Shown here: piece after piece, positions 16,155 to 27,300 of the stretch
How the letters are laid out: each line of letters starts with the position of its first letter
Numbering within the stretch: the stretch's first letter is position 1
DNA from: Bacteroidota bacterium
Lineage (GTDB): Bacteria; Bacteroidota; Bacteroidia; AKYH767-A; JAHEYN01
Length of the DNA: 46,966 nt
Assembly: GCA_947448795.1 (NCBI GenBank)
Contig: CANFOZ010000014.1
Coordinates: 1 to 46,966, forward strand
Direction: 5' to 3'
Program-made: the position numbers and the translations under genes
The notes under the pieces: model-generated
Told to the model about the DNA's origin: nothing
Databases searched by the model: none
Seen by the model: the letters and a program-made list of their open reading frames with translations, nothing else

Positions 16155-16523
16155 ATGGAATCCACCCGGCAGCAAAAATTTGCAAGACTGATACAGAAAG
16201 AGTTAAGTCAGCTATTTCTTCACGACGGCCCATCCATTTATGGGAAAGCGTTTGTGACCATCACGAATGTAAAAGCCACCCCCGATCTGTCCATTGCACG
16301 CGTTTATCTAAGTATTTTGGCTGTGCCTGATCGCGAGAAGGCGGTGGACGAAATCAACGAGGCAACGCACAAGATTCGCGGTTTGCTCGGTTTACGCATT
16401 AAACAGCAGGTGCGCCACATTCCTCAGCTTGTGTTTTTTCTCGATGATTCCTTGGACTACGCCGAGAAAATTGAGCGCCTGCTTAAAGAAGCGAATGTTG
16501 GCAAGGACACTTCGAATTCCTAA
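16155..16523 (+). CDS. rbfA: 30S ribosome-binding factor
   Basis: This 122-aa protein has normal RbfA length. RbfA binds the immature 30S subunit and aids 16S rRNA 5'-end maturation. Family features are the N-terminal RQQKFARLIQKELSQLF helix, VTITNVKATPDLSIARVYLSIL with the KH-like core, and the closing RHIPQLVFFLDDSLDYAEKIERLL. A short poorly conserved tail follows. It leads a plus-strand run with a methyltransferase and a LolC-type permease, but the methyltransferase has its own promoter box in the 58-bp gap. Confidence 0.96.
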   Translation: MESTRQQKFARLIQKELSQLFLHDGPSIYGKAFVTITNVKATPDLSIARVYLSILAVPDREKAVDEINEATHKIRGLLGLRIKQQVRHIPQLVFFLDDSLDYAEKIERLLKEANVGKDTSNS

Positions 16524-16536
16524 TGCCCTTCTTTTA

Positions 16537-16544
16537 TATCTTTG
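16537..16544 (+). promoter_or_regulatory. -7 promoter box for the 16582 methyltransferase
   Basis: TATCTTTG matches TAnnTTTG and ends 37 nt before the ATG at 16582. It lies just after the rbfA stop. Confidence 0.55.
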
Positions 16545-16581
16545 CGCTTTGCAAAGGCTAGTCTATTAACCATCTGTTGAC

Positions 16582-17388
16582 ATGAATTACGATCCAATAA
16601 AAAACACCCTTGGCGGCTTTTTCAACCGCTCTCCGTTTTGGCGCAAGACATTTTATCGGTTGCTTGATTTGTTGCTGCTCCGTACCTGGCACATACACCG
16701 CGAGGTTCGCGACTGGAAGCGCAAAGCACCTGCTAACGCACAAATCCTAGATGCAGGAATGGGCTTTGGACAATACAGCTATTTCTTGCATCGGTTGCAG
16801 CCGGATTGGAATATCTTAGCGGTCGATGTTAAAGAAGAGCAGGTGGCTGATTGCACCCAGTTTTTCAATAAGCTCGATGCCAAGAATGTTAAATTTGAGA
16901 TCGCTGACCTTACCTCCTTTGTGCGTAAAGAGTCCTTTGATTTTGCTCTGTCGGTGGATGTAATGGAGCATATTTTAGAAGACGAATTGGTGTTTCGAAA
17001 CATCCACCAATCTTTGAAGAAAGGAGGCATGCTGCTTATCTCTACCCCTTCCGACCAAGGTGGCTCGGATGCTGGTGATGAGCACGAAGAATCGTTTATT
17101 GGCGAGCATGTTAGAAACGGTTACAACATCCAAGAGATTGAAGATAAGCTGCGCCGTTCGGGCTTTTCTAAAGTAGAAGCTCAATATGCCTACGGTGCGC
17201 CGGGTAAAATTTCTTGGAAGTTATCCATGAAATACCCTATCAAGGCTTTGGGTGTAACGAAGGCGTTTTTTATTCTGTTGCCTTTTTATTACCTCCTTAC
17301 CTTTCCTTTCTGCTACCTGTTAAATTATCTCGATTCAACCTCGCATCACGCTACAGGAACAGGTTTGATTGTGAGGGCTTGGAAATAA
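16582..17388 (+). CDS. Class I SAM-dependent methyltransferase
   Basis: This 268-aa protein has a class I fold. SAM-binding motif I appears at about residue 55 as ILDAGMGFGQYSYFL, the acidic motif as NILAVDVKEEQ, and motif IV as DFALSVDVMEHILEDE. KKGGMLLISTPS follows. The C-terminal ~60 residues contain a hydrophobic stretch (AFFILLPFYYLLTFPFCYLL) that may attach it to the membrane. The substrate cannot be inferred. It lies between rbfA and a FtsX/LolC-family permease. Confidence 0.85.
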   Translation: MNYDPIKNTLGGFFNRSPFWRKTFYRLLDLLLLRTWHIHREVRDWKRKAPANAQILDAGMGFGQYSYFLHRLQPDWNILAVDVKEEQVADCTQFFNKLDAKNVKFEIADLTSFVRKESFDFALSVDVMEHILEDELVFRNIHQSLKKGGMLLISTPSDQGGSDAGDEHEESFIGEHVRNGYNIQEIEDKLRRSGFSKVEAQYAYGAPGKISWKLSMKYPIKALGVTKAFFILLPFYYLLTFPFCYLLNYLDSTSHHATGTGLIVRAWK

Positions 17389-17423
17389 AAAGCGGGATAG
17401 CGTCCATCTAAACGGCATAAAAA

Positions 17424-18656
17424 ATGAACCTCTCTTTTTTTATTGCACGTCGCTATTTTGCATCCAAAAAATCAACCAATTTTATAAACATCATTTCTGG
17501 CATCTCCGTAATCGGAGTAGCTGTTGGTACAGCTGCGCTCATTATTGTTCTATCTGTTTTCAATGGTTTTGAAGGACTCGTTGTTTCGCTTTACAACTCT
17601 TTTGACCCCAACATCAAAATAACGGCTCAGCAGGGCAAAACATTTCTTCCTGAACAGCTTCCTAAAAGCCGTATTCTTCATATACCTGGCGTTCGTTTTT
17701 ATTCAGAAACGCTAGAGGATAACGCCTTGTTGAAATACCGCGACAAGCAGTATATAGCAACTATAAAAGGGGTCGATAGCGTGTTCACCGTAATGAAGCC
17801 ACTGCAGGACCAGATTACCGACGGGGAGATGCTTTTACAGAAGGGCGACACGGATTTTGCAGTGATCGGGCAGGGTGTTCGTTATTTTCTATCGGTTAAT
17901 TTAGACGACCTTTTCAGCAGTATTTCTGTATTTGTGCCTAAACGAGGCAGGCAGATGGAGCTGAATCCGGAGGATGCGTTTATACGAAAATCAATCGTGC
18001 CAGCTGGCGTATTTTCCATTCAACAAGACTTCGATTCCAAGTATGTTTTGGTGCCAATTCGTTTTGCAAGAGCGCTTTACCAATACGAAAAAGAAGTATC
18101 CGCCATAGAAATAGGATTAAGCCAGGATGCCGATATGGAGGTTGTTCAAAAGGAAGTTGAGAAGCTTGTAGGGCCTGGATTTGTAGTTCAAAATCGCTTT
18201 CAGCAACACGAATTGCTGTACAAAATTATGAAGTCGGAAAAGTGGGCTGTGTTTCTTATTCTCTCGTTTATACTGCTTATTGCAACATTCAATATCGTTG
18301 GCTCCTTAACCATGTTGATTATTGAGAAAAAGAAGGACATTGCAATTCTACATGCCCTGGGTGCAGATGTTCCTTTGGTGCGCCGTATATTTTTATTGGA
18401 AGGATCCCTGATCTCTTTAATAGGCGCCCTTGCTGGTCTGTTAGCTGGCTTTTTGATTTGCTTGCTTCAGCAGCGTTTCGGAATAATAAAACTGCAAGGA
18501 AGCGGCTCCTTTGTGATTGATGCCTATCCCGTGCACATGCAGGGCTTGGATTTTGTGTATGTGCTTGTTACGGTCCTTTTTATAGGACTCTTAGCAGCAT
18601 GGCTGCCAGCAGGTCAATTGACTAAGAAGTTGCTGAAAGGCAGAATCAATCAATAG
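17424..18656 (+). CDS. FtsX/LolC-family ABC transporter permease
   Basis: This 410-aa protein has the LolC/E (MacB-like) layout: one N-terminal TM segment (IISGISVIGVAVGTAALIIVLSVFN), a large periplasmic domain (about 50-260) and three C-terminal TM segments. The N-terminal FIARRYFASKKSTNFINIIS is the classical lipoprotein-releasing permease start. The sequence IIEKKKDIAILHALGADVPLVRRIFLLEG is the conserved coupling region. It probably moves lipoproteins from the inner membrane with an ATPase encoded elsewhere. Its stop is 1 bp from the stop of the convergent transglycosylase, with no terminator visible between. Confidence 0.9.
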   Translation: MNLSFFIARRYFASKKSTNFINIISGISVIGVAVGTAALIIVLSVFNGFEGLVVSLYNSFDPNIKITAQQGKTFLPEQLPKSRILHIPGVRFYSETLEDNALLKYRDKQYIATIKGVDSVFTVMKPLQDQITDGEMLLQKGDTDFAVIGQGVRYFLSVNLDDLFSSISVFVPKRGRQMELNPEDAFIRKSIVPAGVFSIQQDFDSKYVLVPIRFARALYQYEKEVSAIEIGLSQDADMEVVQKEVEKLVGPGFVVQNRFQQHELLYKIMKSEKWAVFLILSFILLIATFNIVGSLTMLIIEKKKDIAILHALGADVPLVRRIFLLEGSLISLIGALAGLLAGFLICLLQQRFGIIKLQGSGSFVIDAYPVHMQGLDFVYVLVTVLFIGLLAAWLPAGQLTKKLLKGRINQ

Positions 18657-18657
18657 A

Positions 18658-20157
18658 TTAACTGCCTGCTATTACTTTTAACTTACTACCCGGCCTAAGA
18701 ATGTTTGGGTTCCCGCCTAAAACCTCTTTATTGAGGTCCTTCAGTTGCTCGATCGTCATTTTGGGATATTTGCGAGAGATGGAGTAAAGCGTATCGTTTT
18801 TCTGCACCTCGTAAAGCGCCATTTTAGGTTCGCTGATCACTGCAATAGCTATTGTGCTGGTAGTGTCAGGCGCTGCAGGATTTATACTGTCGTTTGGTGA
18901 TGGAATAGTTGATGCGACCAAAGTTTTTTGAACCTCCGTTACATAAATCGTGAGCTTTTGGCCTGGATACACAGCGTTCTTCTTCAGCTTGTTCCACTGT
19001 TTGATGTCGGTTGCCATGCAGTCGTTTTTCCGAGCAACGGTGGTTAGCGTCTCGCCTTTTCGAACCACATAGGTCTTTTTCTTTTCAACGGTTGTGTACT
19101 GGTATTTTAAGCCGGATTTTTCGGCTTCGGAATCGGCCATGCCGTAAATCTTGTCGCTGTTGGTGATAAATGCGGAAATTTTATTGGAAGGAAGCGTCAG
19201 GAATTTGCTGTCTTCGTTTACTGGAATAAAATTGCCTTTGTAAACCGGATTCAAATAGTGCAGTTGTTGCAAAGGGATATTAAGCGCTGAAGAGATGCTT
19301 TCAAAGCTAACATGTTGCGTAATTGCAATCGTATCTGTTTCGAAAAAGGTAATTGCAGGTGGCGTAACCGTTATGTTGTAGTCGGCATAATAGTTCATCA
19401 CATAGCTTACGGCAATAAACGCCGGCACGTAACCCTGCGTCTCTTTTGGCAGGTATTTTTTTATTTGCCAAAAATTGGTCTTGCCACCTGAACGAAGAAT
19501 AGCTTTGTTAACATTGCGCGCTCCGCAATTATAAGCAGCAATTACCAACAGCCAATCTTGGTAGATTTCATACATGTCTTTGAAATACTTGCAGGCTGCC
19601 TGTGTTGATTTGTATGGATCGCGACGCTCGTCGATCATCGAGTTTACCTTTAGGTCGTACATTTTGCCAGTCTGATACATAAACTGCCAAATGCCTGTTG
19701 CCCCTGCAGGCGAAACAGCAATCGGGTTTAGAGCCGATTCTACAATAGCAAGGTATTTAAACTCGAGAGGAAGTTGTTGTTGGTCGAACACCTGTTCGAA
19801 CATCGGAAAGTATAACTGCGAAAGGCCAAGCACGCGTGAGGTTAAAACGGGGCGGCGGTTGGCATACAGCTCGATGTAATTGCGAACATATTCATTGTAA
19901 TCGAGCGGGATAGGGGAATTGAGTTTCTTTAGCTTCGTCTTGTATTCATAATCGCTGAATTGCTTGCATTCGTGCGGCAGGTTACAATCGTTGCGTTGTT
20001 CCGAAAAGTTCACTTTCGACAAAAAATTCAGGCTAACCAAGCTGTCAAGCATGGCTACAATAGGATCGTTATCCAAGCTGTCGGGGGCCGATTTTGTTTG
20101 GCCTTGCCCGATAGCAAGTTGCAAGAACAAGAAAAGTGTGAGGGAGAAATACTTCAT
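18658..20157 (-). CDS. MltD-like lytic transglycosylase with LysM domains
   Basis: This 499-aa protein has a signal peptide (YFSLTLFLFLQLAIGQGQ). A GH23 transglycosylase domain (about 110-260) includes the catalytic Glu in LKYLAIVESALNP, followed by SPAGATGIWQFM and AAYNCGARNVNKAI. It cleaves the glycan strands of peptidoglycan to 1,6-anhydro products. Two C-terminal LysM modules (YVVRKGETLTTVARKND, YEVQKNDTLYSISRKYP) bind peptidoglycan, and a third degenerate one may lie at about 280-330. The layout matches MltD. A near-match -7 box (TATCTTTA) lies about 14 nt upstream of the ATG. Confidence 0.94.
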   Translation of the reverse strand: MKYFSLTLFLFLQLAIGQGQTKSAPDSLDNDPIVAMLDSLVSLNFLSKVNFSEQRNDCNLPHECKQFSDYEYKTKLKKLNSPIPLDYNEYVRNYIELYANRRPVLTSRVLGLSQLYFPMFEQVFDQQQLPLEFKYLAIVESALNPIAVSPAGATGIWQFMYQTGKMYDLKVNSMIDERRDPYKSTQAACKYFKDMYEIYQDWLLVIAAYNCGARNVNKAILRSGGKTNFWQIKKYLPKETQGYVPAFIAVSYVMNYYADYNITVTPPAITFFETDTIAITQHVSFESISSALNIPLQQLHYLNPVYKGNFIPVNEDSKFLTLPSNKISAFITNSDKIYGMADSEAEKSGLKYQYTTVEKKKTYVVRKGETLTTVARKNDCMATDIKQWNKLKKNAVYPGQKLTIYVTEVQKTLVASTIPSPNDSINPAAPDTTSTIAIAVISEPKMALYEVQKNDTLYSISRKYPKMTIEQLKDLNKEVLGGNPNILRPGSKLKVIAGS

Positions 20158-20202
20158 TTTAGAGGGGGTGTAAAGATATACATTATTTCAACAGATTTGA
20201 TG

Positions 20203-20210
20203 TACTTTTG
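20203..20210 (+). promoter_or_regulatory. -7 promoter box for the outer-membrane protein gene
   Basis: TACTTTTG matches TAnnTTTG and gives a leader of roughly 65 nt before the ATG at 20282. Confidence 0.45.
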
Positions 20211-20281
20211 CAAGGGATTTGCAGCAAAAGAGCGTCAAAATCCAAGAATCTGAGTATAGATTCTATTAAAATCAACGAGCT

Positions 20282-21253
20282 ATGGAAACAAAAAAGTATG
20301 TATCAAGAATCACTTGGTTTCCTAAAAGACTACTACTTAGCCTCGGCCTTGTATCTTTTTTTATATTGCTATCAACTTCATCAATGGCGCAGTGTGCTTG
20401 TTGTGCCGGTGCTGGAATGGGTGCTTCAGGCGACCCGTCTATGATTTTTAGTACGCCCATGAAGCGGCAGTTTATTGTAGATGCTGCGCTAGATTATCGA
20501 TCGGTTCAAGAAGGACTCATGAGTCATGCTATGGTTATGTCGGAAACAACTTTGCAAAGCATGTTTATCAGTAGTCTTGCATTGCGATACGGCATAAGCG
20601 ATCGCTTTGCTGTTTCTGTGCAGCAGCCCTATTTGTTTATAAAAACAGCGCTAGGCAACGATCGCGGACTTGGGGATATGCAGCTCAATGGTCAATGGAG
20701 ATTGTTTTCTCAAGCTCGCTTAAATGTGGTTTTAAACGGAGGGATTGAGTTGCCTGTTGGTATTCAAAAAGCGGCTAGTTTCGAACAATCGACATCGGTG
20801 ATTGGCTCAGGCTCCTTTGATCCGGTCCTAGGTATTTCTTTTGGATGGAAGCACGATCGCCTAGCTTTCAGCGGTGCGGGTGTTTTTAAAAAAACAACAA
20901 ACGGCTTCCAGCATAACAATTATGGGAGCAGCTCTCTCCAAAGTTTAGGAATAAGCTACCAAGCATTTGGCGAGCCAAGTTCGTGTAATACAGACTCCTT
21001 GAAAGAAAAAGCAAAGCCTTCCGTTGTACTTCACATTGCCTATTTGGGCGAATGGTTGGATAAGCTTGTAGAAGACGATACCAAGGATGATGATTCGGGC
21101 TATTACGTTGGCTATATTGCTGGTGGGGTATCCACTTCTTTCGGTAAGTGGTCTCTCCCAATGAATGTCGGTTATCCCGTTTTGTGCAACATGAACGGTA
21201 TGCAAAACAACCCAGGCATTCGTTTTCGAATTGGTTTAACGCGGGCTTTTTAG
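20282..21253 (+). CDS. Predicted outer-membrane beta-barrel protein
   Basis: This 323-aa protein has a long signal sequence (LLLSLGLVSFFILLSTSSMAQ) and a mature N-terminus beginning CACCAGAGMGASGDP. Alternating amphipathic strands follow (FAVSVQQPYLFIKTA, LNVVLNGGIELPVGIQ, PVLGISFGWKHDRLAFSG), and the chain ends IRFRIGLTRAF with the terminal Phe typical of outer-membrane barrels. The pattern resembles the MetA-pathway/transporter-like barrel family (channels such as phenol-degradation MetA), but the match is by pattern only. The three clustered cysteines at the mature N-terminus are unusual and could bind metal. The gene is flanked by unrelated genes and its function is unknown. Confidence 0.6.
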   Translation: METKKYVSRITWFPKRLLLSLGLVSFFILLSTSSMAQCACCAGAGMGASGDPSMIFSTPMKRQFIVDAALDYRSVQEGLMSHAMVMSETTLQSMFISSLALRYGISDRFAVSVQQPYLFIKTALGNDRGLGDMQLNGQWRLFSQARLNVVLNGGIELPVGIQKAASFEQSTSVIGSGSFDPVLGISFGWKHDRLAFSGAGVFKKTTNGFQHNNYGSSSLQSLGISYQAFGEPSSCNTDSLKEKAKPSVVLHIAYLGEWLDKLVEDDTKDDDSGYYVGYIAGGVSTSFGKWSLPMNVGYPVLCNMNGMQNNPGIRFRIGLTRAF

Positions 21254-21318
21254 CTCATTATCGCCCTCGTTATTGCTTTTCTTCTTGGGTATTTCTAAAA
21301 GCCGTATTTTTACTTTAA

Positions 21319-24300
21319 ATGAAGTCGTATTGGATTAAAAACATACCCGGGATTCTCCTGGTGCTCTTGCTTGTCTTCTCAGGCTATTCATCCATTGCAC
21401 AGGAGACAAGCAACAAAGGCACCGAATTTTGGCTCGCCTTTATGGGGCATGACAATACCACCTCTACCGAAATGAGTCTGTATATCACATCGGATGTGAA
21501 TACAACAGGCACAGTATCTGTTCCGCTAGCGGGCTGGAGCACGGCTTTCACGGTGATAGCAAATACAACCACGATTGTAGCTGTGCCGAATGCAACGGCG
21601 TATGTAAACAGCAGCGAGGCAATTGAGAATAAGGGGATTCGGATTCAGTCTGTTTTGCCGGTTGTGGCCTATTCCCATATCCACTTTGGTACGCGTTCTG
21701 ATGCCTCTTTGGTTCTTCCCGTTCCTACGCTTGGTAAGGAGTATTATGCGATGAGTTACACGCAAAATCCTACCGGCCCAACGCGCAATTCGGAATTTAT
21801 CATTGCCGCCGTGGAAGACAGCACCACTATCGAGATTACACCCAAGGCAACGACTACCGGAGGTCATGTTGCTGGTGCGGCATTCTCCATCCAGCTTAAT
21901 CAAGGTCAAGTATACCAAGTGCGCGCAACAGCCGATCTTACGGGCAGCTATATCAGATCCATCAGCCCAAGCACCACAGGATGTAAACGGATCGCTGTTT
22001 TTTCTGGTAACTCCTATGCTTATCTTGGTTGCGCCACCGCGTCTTCCGGGGATAATTTGTATCAGCAGTTGTATCCTAAAAATGCCTGGGGAAGCAATTT
22101 TGTAACAGCTCCTTTTCTTACCCGCACAGGTGATTATTACCGCGTTATGGCCGGCACCGATGGCACCGTGGTCACCTTCAATAATAGCGTTACTTGGAAC
22201 TTAAACGCCGGTCAATTTCACGACACCCTTTCTTCTGTGTCTAACTTTTTCTCGGCAACACATCCGATTACATTGGCTCAATATCAACGCTCGCAGAATT
22301 GCGATGGCGTTACCGCCGGCGACCCTTCGATGACTATTTTGAACCCGGTGGAGCAAACCTTGGACACGATTACTTTGTATTCCTCGCCCTGGGTTAATAT
22401 CACCGGTGAATACATCAACGTTATCATGAAGTCAGCGGACACCGCCCTTTTCAGGCTTGATGGAAACCATACGCCTTTCACAATTGCTCCTTTTAACTCC
22501 GTTTATTCCTATTCTAGAAACACCGTAACTTCTGGAAACCATACCCTTAGGGCCGACAGCGGTTTTAATGCAATCGCCTACGGATTTGGTAGCTTCGAAT
22601 CGTATGGCTACTCGGCAGGCGCAAATGTGAAAAGCCTAGAGCAATACATATCATTGAGTAGCAATGGAGTGGGAAATATATCGAGCTCCTGCGTGGGTTC
22701 GCAAGTAAACTTCAATGCTGTAACCGACTATACCCCAAATTCCTGGCTTTGGTATTTTGGTGATGGCGACACGTCTTCCTTGCAAAGCCCAACGCATACC
22801 TATCTCAGCACGGGTGTATTTACGGTTTCGTTGCTTACCGAAAGGCCTGTCAACAACAGCTGTAGCGCCTTCGATTCGAGCGCTGTTGTTCTTACCATTG
22901 TGCCCTCACCAATTGCGGGTTTCACCTATAACAATGTCTGTCTCGGCGACACCGTTTTCTTTCACGATAGTTCCACCGCGCCTACTAGCTTGGTGGCTTC
23001 TCGATTGTGGCATTTTGGTGATGGAGATACCTCCACTGCCCTTAATCCCTTCCATGTTTATACCGCCCTTGGAAGCTATACAGCAACGCTATTAATCCGT
23101 TCAGCCGGCGGGTGTTTAGATAGTGTTTCGCATGTTGTGCAAGTGACAAGTCTTACAGCGGCCACTGCCGGAAACGACACTTCTTTTTGTATTGGCGGCT
23201 CGGTTAACTTGGCTGCAAGTGGCGGCACCTCTTATCTTTGGAGCCCCGCTAATGGCTTGAGCGCTACAAACACAGCCACGCCCACCGCATCCGCTTCTTC
23301 TACAACGGATTACCATGTCTTAATAACTAGCGGTGGCTGCTCTAAGCTCGATACGGTTCACGTGGCCGTAAATGCCCTGCCCACAGTGGATGCTGGCAAT
23401 AACCAAAGCATCTGTGTAGGCGGAAATGCAAACCTGCTTGCTACTGGCGGCGTGAGTTATGCTTGGATGCCAGGCGCATCGCTTAATGATGCGTTTATCG
23501 CCAATCCAATTGCAGCACCAAGTGTTACGCAAACCTATACAGTTACTGCAACCGATTTGCATGGGTGCGTCAATGTCGACTCTGTGCATGTTGCCTTTTT
23601 TAGCTTGCCAACCGCCGGGAATGATACAACGCTCTGTCTTGGGGCTTCCGCTACCTTGTCGGTTACGGGCGGTGCTTCTTACGCTTGGTCGCCTGCTGCG
23701 GGCTTGTCTGCAACAAACATCGCCAACCCGTCTGCCTCGCCTGCATCCACTACAACCTATACCGTTAGTATTACCGATGTTAACGCATGTGTTACCAACC
23801 GTCAAGTGCATGTTGCTATCAATGCCTTGCCGCCAGTTGCTGCAGGTAGTGATATCGCTTACTGCATCGGGGCTTCCGACAGCCTGCATGCCACAGGTGC
23901 AATCAGCTATCTCTGGACTCCTGCAACAGGCCTTAGTAGCGTTACTGCTGCTAATACGCAGGTAAACATCGCAGGTAATCAGCAGTATATTCTTACAGGA
24001 GTCGGCCTTAATTCCTGTGTTAATACAGACACCGTTATGGTTGTTGTAAATGCGCTGCCAAGCGCTGATGCAGGGCCTAGTTTGAGTATCTGTGTAGGGG
24101 CTTCTACTACCCTAGCTGCTAGTGGAGGCGTAACGTATGCATGGTCGCCAGCAACAAATCTCAGCGCTACCGGCATCTATAACCCGATAGCAAGTCCGAG
24201 TGCCACGCAAACCTATTCGGTTCTCGTTACGGATGTTAACGGTTGTTCCAAAACAGATTCTTTAACCATCGCTTTTTTTCCGCAGCCAACCGCCGGGAAT

Positions 24301-27300
24301 GATACAACGCTCTGTCTTGGAGCTTCCGCTACCTTGTCGGTTACAGGCGGTGCCTCTTACGCTTGGTTGCCTGCTGCGGGCTTGTCTGCAACAAACATCG
24401 CCAACCCGTCTGCCTCGCCAGCATCCACTACAACCTATACCGTTAGTATCACCGATGTTAACGCATGTGTTACCAACCGCCAAGTGCATGTTGCTATCAA
24501 TGCCTTGCCGCCAGTTGCTGCCGGTAGTGATATCGCTTACTGCATCGGGGCTTCCGACAGTCTGCATGCCACAGGTGCAATCAGCTATCTCTGGACTCCT
24601 GCGCTTGGATTGGGTAGCACAACGGATGCAAATATCCTCGTAACAACCGCACTTACGCAGGATTATATCCTTGCCGGAACAGATGCGAATGCATGCGTGA
24701 ATACAGATACCGTAAATGTTCAAGTGTATGCGCTCCCCCCTGCAAATGCAGGGCTTGACGATTCAATCTGTATGGGAAACGCTGCTCAATTGGTTGCGAC
24801 AGGCGGTGTAGCGTATCAATGGTCGCCGGCATCTCCGCTTAATGCATCGGCGGTGGCTAATCCGCTTGCAACACCGCTAGACACAACAACCTTTTCTGTT
24901 CTTGTTACCGATGTGCACGGTTGTCAAGCAAGCGACAGCATGGTCGTCTTTGTGCATGCCATCCCTGTTGTTAACATCGGTCAGGATGTATGGATTTGTC
25001 CGGGTGATAGTATACAACTAAGCATCGCGGGTACAGGATCTTTTTCCTGGTCTCCAGCTATCCTTACAAGCAATCCAACCGCTTCTAATGTGATGGTAAG
25101 TCCATCGGATACAACCGATTTTATTGTTTCTTTTACCAATATCCACAGCTGTGTAAACAGCGACACAGTCCAGGTAGCCGTGAATGCGGCTGTGCCTGTT
25201 AATGCGGGTCCTGACCAAGTAATTTGTTTTGGTGATACCGTCATGCTTGGCACTGCGCCAACAGCGCCTAGTGGATCCACGTTTTTATGGAATCCGGGCT
25301 TAAGTGTAAACGACTCCTTGCTTGGTAATCCGCAAGTTTATCCAACCGTATTTACCACCTACGTGGTTTTTGTTACCAACGACACCTGTCATGGCCGCGA
25401 TACCGTCATTGTTCAAGTTAATCCGCTCCCAACGCCTGTTTTTGCTGGAAACGATACCGCTGTTTGCATTGGACAGCCCGTCTTGCTTGGCGCAGATTCC
25501 GTGCTTGGCCACAATTATAGCTGGACGGATATAAACGGCGTTTTTTCTTCAAATCAAGCAACGCCAACGGTTTCGCCTTCCGATTCAACAAGCTACCTTC
25601 TTGTACAAACCAGCATAGCAACAGGCTGTTCGGATAAAGACACGATTCGAGTTGCGGTGAACCCCTTGCCAGCTATTAATGCGGGCTCAGATACCGTGCT
25701 TTGTTTTCAGCAGCTCGCACTTCTTGGCTCTCCTGCTTTGCTTGGCAATAGCTACAGTTGGACATCGGTGCCAGCAGGCTTCTCGGCGTCGCTTGCCGAC
25801 ACCCTGGTTTCTCCTAGTGATTCAACCGCTTTTGTGCTTTTGCAAACAATCGATGCCACGGGCTGCACCGCGCGCGACACCATGCGTATTGCGGTCAATC
25901 CATTACCAACAAGTGTTGCAGGTACAGATACTGTTATTTGCGCAGGCATCAGTGTTTTACTAGGAACAGATTCTATTTCGGGAAACAGTTATGCCTGGTC
26001 CTCCGTGCCGGCTGGCTTTAACGCAAGCACATCCGATTCGCTAGTAACGCCTGCCGATAGTACGTTGTTTATCCTCCATCAAACCATACTAGCCACCGGT
26101 TGTTATCAAGTCGATTCGGTGAAGGTTAATGTGAACGATCGACCTATAATTTATGCCGGAACAGATACAACCTTTTGTATTGGCGGTACATTCACACTCG
26201 GTTCGGATTCTACTGCCGGCATAGTTTACGGCTGGACCTCCATACCATCAAGCTTGGCCACTGATCAAGCTACGCCTGTGATTCAGCCTGCTCAAACGAC
26301 AAGCTACTATCTTATCGGTTCATATCCCGCCACTTCGTGCTCTTCCTTGGATTCTATAAAAGTTACCATAAACCCGCTTCCGACAGTGCTTCTATCCAAC
26401 GATACTACTATTTGTGCTGGCGAGTCGGTAGTGCTGAATGCAAGCGGGGGGCAAACTTACAGTTGGTTGCCAATCGTCTCATTAAGTAGCAACACCAGTC
26501 CTTCGACTGTTGCATCTCCAGTAGCTTCTGTAACCTATACGGTTACGGTAGTCGATGCCAACGCTTGTATATCGACAGATTCTGTTGCATTCTTGGTTCA
26601 CCCTGCCGCTATTGCTGCTGCTGGTCCCGACAATGTGGTTTGCCCAGGCGCACAAGCTGTTTTAAAGGGTAGCGGAGGTGTTTCCTATGCTTGGAGCCCA
26701 GCTGCAGGGTTGAGCAGCACGACGAGTCAGGAGGTTATAGCCGGTCCTGCTAATATTACTGCTTATGAACTGCTGGTTACCGATGCAAATGGATGCACCG
26801 ATCGAGATACCGTCATTGTGGATGTCGAAAACCAACTGCAGGCGGACTTCACCGTTGGGCCCATAGAAGGTACAGCACCTGCTTTTATTGACTTTACAAA
26901 CAACTCCCAAGCAGCAGCATATTACCGATGGGATTTTGGCGATGGCATCAGCGACTCGCTCTTTTCGCCAAATCATTTGTATACCGATTCGGGCACATAC
27001 CGCGTGGTGCTCTATGCTATCTCAAACAATGGATGCCGCGACACTGCATTCTATGAATTCATCCATTTGGATCAGCATGTGTACGCTTTTATCCCCAATA
27101 TTTTCACCCCAAACGCCGATGGCCTCAACGAGCTTTTTGTAATCAATTCCATGGGTTTTGTGAGTATGACCGGGCAGATTTTCAACCGCTGGGGCAGACG
27201 TATGAGCACTGTTGATTTTGTTGCTTCGGGATGGGATGGTAAAACAAGCACGGGAGTTGAGGTTTCGCCGGGAACTTATTTCTACACCATCGATGCGCTC

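Noticed and set aside
23320-23889. 189-aa minus-strand ORF inside the giant repeat gene
   Set aside because: It is antisense to a strongly supported coding region. A similar antisense ORF appears over the duplicated copy (24262-24723) only because the DNA is duplicated.
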